A stretch of 64,000 nt of DNA from Trifolium pratense. Lineage: Eukaryota; Streptophyta; Magnoliopsida; Fabales; Fabaceae. The notes under the pieces are model-generated. The model made no database searches. It was given only the letters and a program-made list of their open reading frames with translations, and had not been told where the DNA came from. The stretch spans positions 49,529,726-49,593,725 of the forward strand of contig NC_060063.1 in the NCBI RefSeq assembly GCF_020283565.1. The letters run 5' to 3'. The translations under genes were made by a program, and so were the position numbers. This document shows positions 61,201 through 64,000 of the stretch, in pieces (positions within the stretch are counted from its first letter, which is position 1; every line of letters starts with the position of its first letter).

Positions 61201-62745
61201 CCCATTTATCTACTTACATAGTCACTAGACTACTTAACAAAAAAAATCATTGTTTTTATTTTATTTTTTGAAGGATAAAAAAATCATTGTTTGTTGAATA
61301 AACCAAAAAACTTAAAGTCTAGTGAAATAATGATATTGCACACGTAAAATGTTAGACACAAAAATTCGAAGAAGGGTTTCATGCATATCTCTGATAATAC
61401 TACCTATGTGATTTTGAAGATGGCAATAGAGATTGACAAGTGTGAACAAACCTAATTGAATTAATGACTTCATAAAATTGACTATGTTTCTATTGGCCGA
61501 AAAAGGTTCAGAGGGTTGGATTATTTTACATTTTAATTCTTTTCTAAATCCCTAATCCAATTGCATACATTTTTTTATTGGTTTCAGACATATCTATGAA
61601 TAATTTTAGCTACATCTTTAAAAAAATGTTAAAGGGGTGCTAACTTATACAAGAGGAATTGTCAACAAAAAAAAAAAAAAAAACTTATACAAGAGGAATT
61701 AACCATGATTTCGACAAAAGGAATTAAGATTTGTACCCATTCTACACCATGAAGTGGTGGGTAAAAACATGTATTAAAAAAAAAAATTGAAATGTCTATA
61801 GAAAACAATAACAATATCTATCAAATGGTTCAAATTATGTCTCATAAGGCACATTGCAATTCAAATGAACAAAATAAAATAAAAATTAAACATTCATTTA
61901 CCAGTATCTAGATTCCCAATAATGATATCTTCTCCTTTGGTTTTGTTCCATAATGAACTCTTTTGAATAACACCATTTCTCTCTAATCCAAGAAAATCCC
62001 ATGAGTGAGTTGTGTGAAGTTCTCTTGCTTTGTTTAAGAAAATTGATACCACATTAGGATGCTCTGAAACAATAATACAAATTGTCAGTTAAAATAACTA
62101 TATGTTTATAGTTACTCTATTTAGTTCCGAGTAAATTTATAATCATCAGACAACTTTAAAAAAAATTTAAAATAACTATATGTTAAAGCGTACATATAAA
62201 ATGTGATGCATTATGCAATATAAAAATTAAACTATGTACTTGCAACCATTGCAGCTTCATCTTCATCAAGCACCGCCGCGAATCCATTAAAATATTTACT
62301 ATAAGAGTAAAAGATTGATTTTTTGGCCTTCTTTGTGCTGATTAAGATAAGGGGGAAAATACCACATTAGTTCATACCATTGTTTTTGCTACCACAAAAT
62401 TCCATGGACATAGGATTAAATTTTTTACCTTCCAACATATGAGCTAAGCAAATTATAGTGAGAGTTTGTGACAGATTGAACATCAAGAGTTGAAAGACTT
62501 GAACCATAAGATTGTGGTCCTAAGTATACAATGTAGGACTAACAAAAAAAAATACAAATAATAATTATTATTATTTCAAGCATAGAAAAAAAAAATAAGG
62601 AACCTTGTGAGTCATTACAATGATGTTACAAAATATGGTAATTAACAAACTTTAAAAAAATTACCTTTTTGATTCCTTGGGTGGGTTTATGGAGAAGAAA
62701 GCAAATGAGAAGTAACAATAAGGTATGATAAATGGATGAAAACAT
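58294..62745 (-). CDS. Subtilisin-like serine protease C (SBT5/cucumisin-like)
   Basis: Ten exons: 62745-62665, 62538-62429, 62337-62240, 62063-61902, 60894-60239, 59995-59898, 59793-59548, 59360-59246, 59141-58928 and 58841-58294. They total 2328 nt, 775 aa, with no interruption. Domain order is signal peptide, I9 propeptide, S8 catalytic with PA insert, Fn3-like end. The catalytic residues are Asp149 ([10 protein letters not shown]), His222 (GHGSHT, Ser for the usual Thr) and Ser561 ([12 protein letters not shown]), with a normal oxyanion STGNSGP. Intron 1 uses a normal GT donor, unlike A and B. Intron 4 holds a SINE fragment and the intron between 59547 and 59361 a small MITE. By exon-5 organisation it is closer to A, having no extra intron. 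Confidence 0.93.
59403..59514. mobile_element. Small MITE in a subtilase C intron
   Basis: The left ctctcgccgatcctaaatataag is mirrored by the right cttatatttaggaccagaggccgagag. It resembles Stowaway-type ends (tcctaaatataag) and sits wholly within the intron. Confidence 0.65.
61150..61245 (+). mobile_element. 3' half of a tRNA-derived SINE in subtilase C intron 4
   Basis: cttcgaacaccccatttatctac followed by cactagactacttaacaaaaaaaa matches the 3' half of the SINE at 45942. Confidence 0.5.
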
Positions 62746-62822
62746 TGTTTTTCTCATAAGTTGTCTTAGAAACTAGTTTCAGAAAAGAAAAGAAAAATGT
62801 AATGTAATTGTGCATTCTCCTG

Positions 62823-62834
62823 CTTTTATAAATA
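62823..62834 (-). promoter_or_regulatory. TATA box of subtilase C
   Basis: The minus strand reads TATTTATAAAAG, 79 bp before the ATG at 62745. Confidence 0.55.
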
Positions 62835-62874
62835 TTTTTTTTTTGTCAAGTAGTTTAGTTGCTATAAAATTTAC

Positions 62875-62962
62875 CTTTGAATAAGTGGAGTGTCCCGAAT
62901 TCGAACTCAAACTCCTGTACATATAATGTGATGTCTCTACTAATTGAGCTACGCTCACGGGG
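62875..62962 (-). mobile_element. SINE fragment just upstream of the subtilase C TATA box
   Basis: On the minus strand it reads gtgagcgtagctcaattagtagagac (A box), gttcgaattcgggacactcc (B box region) and acttattcaaagg, as in the SINE at 45942. It begins about 40 bp upstream of the TATA box. Confidence 0.65.
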
Positions 62963-63019
62963 AAAATTTGAAAAATAAAATTCATCCCTTCTAGTGAAAT
63001 AACGATTCGGAACAAGCGT

Positions 63020-63098
63020 TGTGAGAGGGTTGAAACTTGAAAGCCTTATAATTTCATGCTTGTGAGAGGGTTGAAACTTGAAAGCCTTATAATTTCAT
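63020..63098. repeat. 41-bp direct tandem duplication upstream of subtilase C
   Basis: Two adjacent copies begin tgtgagagggttgaaacttg and continue aaagccttataatttcat (63020-63060 and 63061-63098). They are identical over the shared 38 bp, so the duplication is recent. It lies about 275-355 bp before the ATG. Confidence 0.9.
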
Positions 63099-64000
63099 TC
63101 AACCGACGTTTTCCAAAGCTGCAATAAATATATCAATTGAATAAACAATAATTTATTTTTGGGATAGTAGAATTATTTTTGCCAATCTTACCAAAAAAAA
63201 AAAAAAGAATTATTTTTGCCAACAAATTATATATGGACTATGATAGTAGAATATTTTTTTTTCAACAGTAGAGATTAATCTCTCGAGCTTTGACTTATAA
63301 AAAAAATTCTCGAGTTTTGTGGGATTCAAATAGATATCAAACTCCCTCTAAGAATTTTAACATTGTAGCATGCTCAAGTACGAGATCGAATTCAGGACCT
63401 TGATTAAGCTAAAAGAGACACGCGTCATTTCATTTAAATGTTTTTGAGTATGTAGTATAATTTTTTTTTTGGTAGGAAGATAGTAGAATAATTTATGCAC
63501 GAGTCATGCGATCCGGAAGGCCGGAACAATGATTAAGAAACAAATTAAAAATAGAAACATAAGTTAAAAATTACTGTATTATTATTTTTGTTTCCTTAAC
63601 TATTATTCGGGACACTATTTAACATTTTCTTATTTACCTTTTTGACAAATGGATGCTTATTTAGAAGTCGGATGTTGATTACATGCACTCAGTGGAATTT
63701 AATTAATTTTTTAATATTAACCCGTTATTCTTAAAGGAAAATGGCCCGGTCATTCAAATTCATTTTGAGGTAAATAAAATTTGGCTAAAAATTATTCTCA
63801 TTAAGAACTAAACTCATTTTTGTTATGTGATTTAGTAGGAAATAAGAATTTTAATTTTTGTCCTGTCATTTGACCCCCAATTTATTTAGTACCATGAGAT
63901 GAACAGTTTTAAAATCAAACATAATACAATTAAAGTTGTCTTATCTAATATCTTATTTTTTTAGCAAATCAGATGCCCCTAAAAGCAAATCAAATGAATT
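63099..64000. other. AT-rich flank, no gene seen
   Basis: Homopolymer-rich sequence with only short chance frames. Confidence 0.5.

Noticed and set aside
1..64000. CRISPR arrays, operons, bacterial promoters or phage genes
   Set aside because: The window is plant nuclear DNA. No regularly spaced identical repeats and no prokaryotic gene organisation were seen.

Overview
This is eukaryotic nuclear DNA from a flowering plant, most likely a temperate legume close to Medicago. The evidence is spliced genes with GT-AG introns, a nuclear gene for the chloroplast ATP synthase delta subunit, strongly AT-rich intergenic DNA, and a dense population of small plant transposons (MITEs, tRNA-derived SINEs, a TRIM-like element, 5'-truncated LINE ends, LTR fragments). 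The species is an inference from overall character, not from a search.

Layout. 1-1.27 kb: the last two exons of a RING-H2 E3 ubiquitin ligase (+). 4.3-5.8 kb: a three-exon gene (-) for a short MOCOS/cysteine-desulfurase-like protein that seems to lack the PLP lysine. 9.4-10.2 kb: a DUF579 polysaccharide methyltransferase (+). 10.2-24 kb: almost gene-free, filled with transposon remnants and a nuclear copy of part of the mitochondrial 18S rRNA. 24.0-24.4 kb: a 146-residue protein (-) that looks like the C-terminal module of SGR5/IDD14-16 proteins without zinc fingers. 25-37 kb: more transposons (a hAT element with an intact 8-bp target duplication, a 388-bp fold-back), a dead papain-like protease, a tRNA-Leu(AAG) and a 58-codon small ORF. 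37.6-40.2 kb: dCMP deaminase (+, 9 exons). 41.6-42.3 kb: chloroplast ATP synthase delta subunit (+, intronless). 42.9-62.7 kb: three tandem head-to-tail subtilisin-like protease genes on the minus strand, all reconstructed as intact spliced reading frames of 778, 772 and 775 aa.

The subtilase cluster is the dominant feature. The three paralogues share exon phases nearly throughout. They differ in one extra intron (middle copy), in a GC-AG first intron (two of three copies), in the residues around the oxyanion asparagine (first copy), and in the transposon carried by the large fourth intron. Each has its own TATA box 63-79 bp upstream of the ATG. The other genes are unrelated housekeeping, cell-wall or regulatory genes and do not form a pathway with the proteases.

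Exon boundaries were read by eye. Every complete multi-exon model was checked for frame continuity by summing exon lengths. Family assignments rest on remembered motifs, not on database searches.
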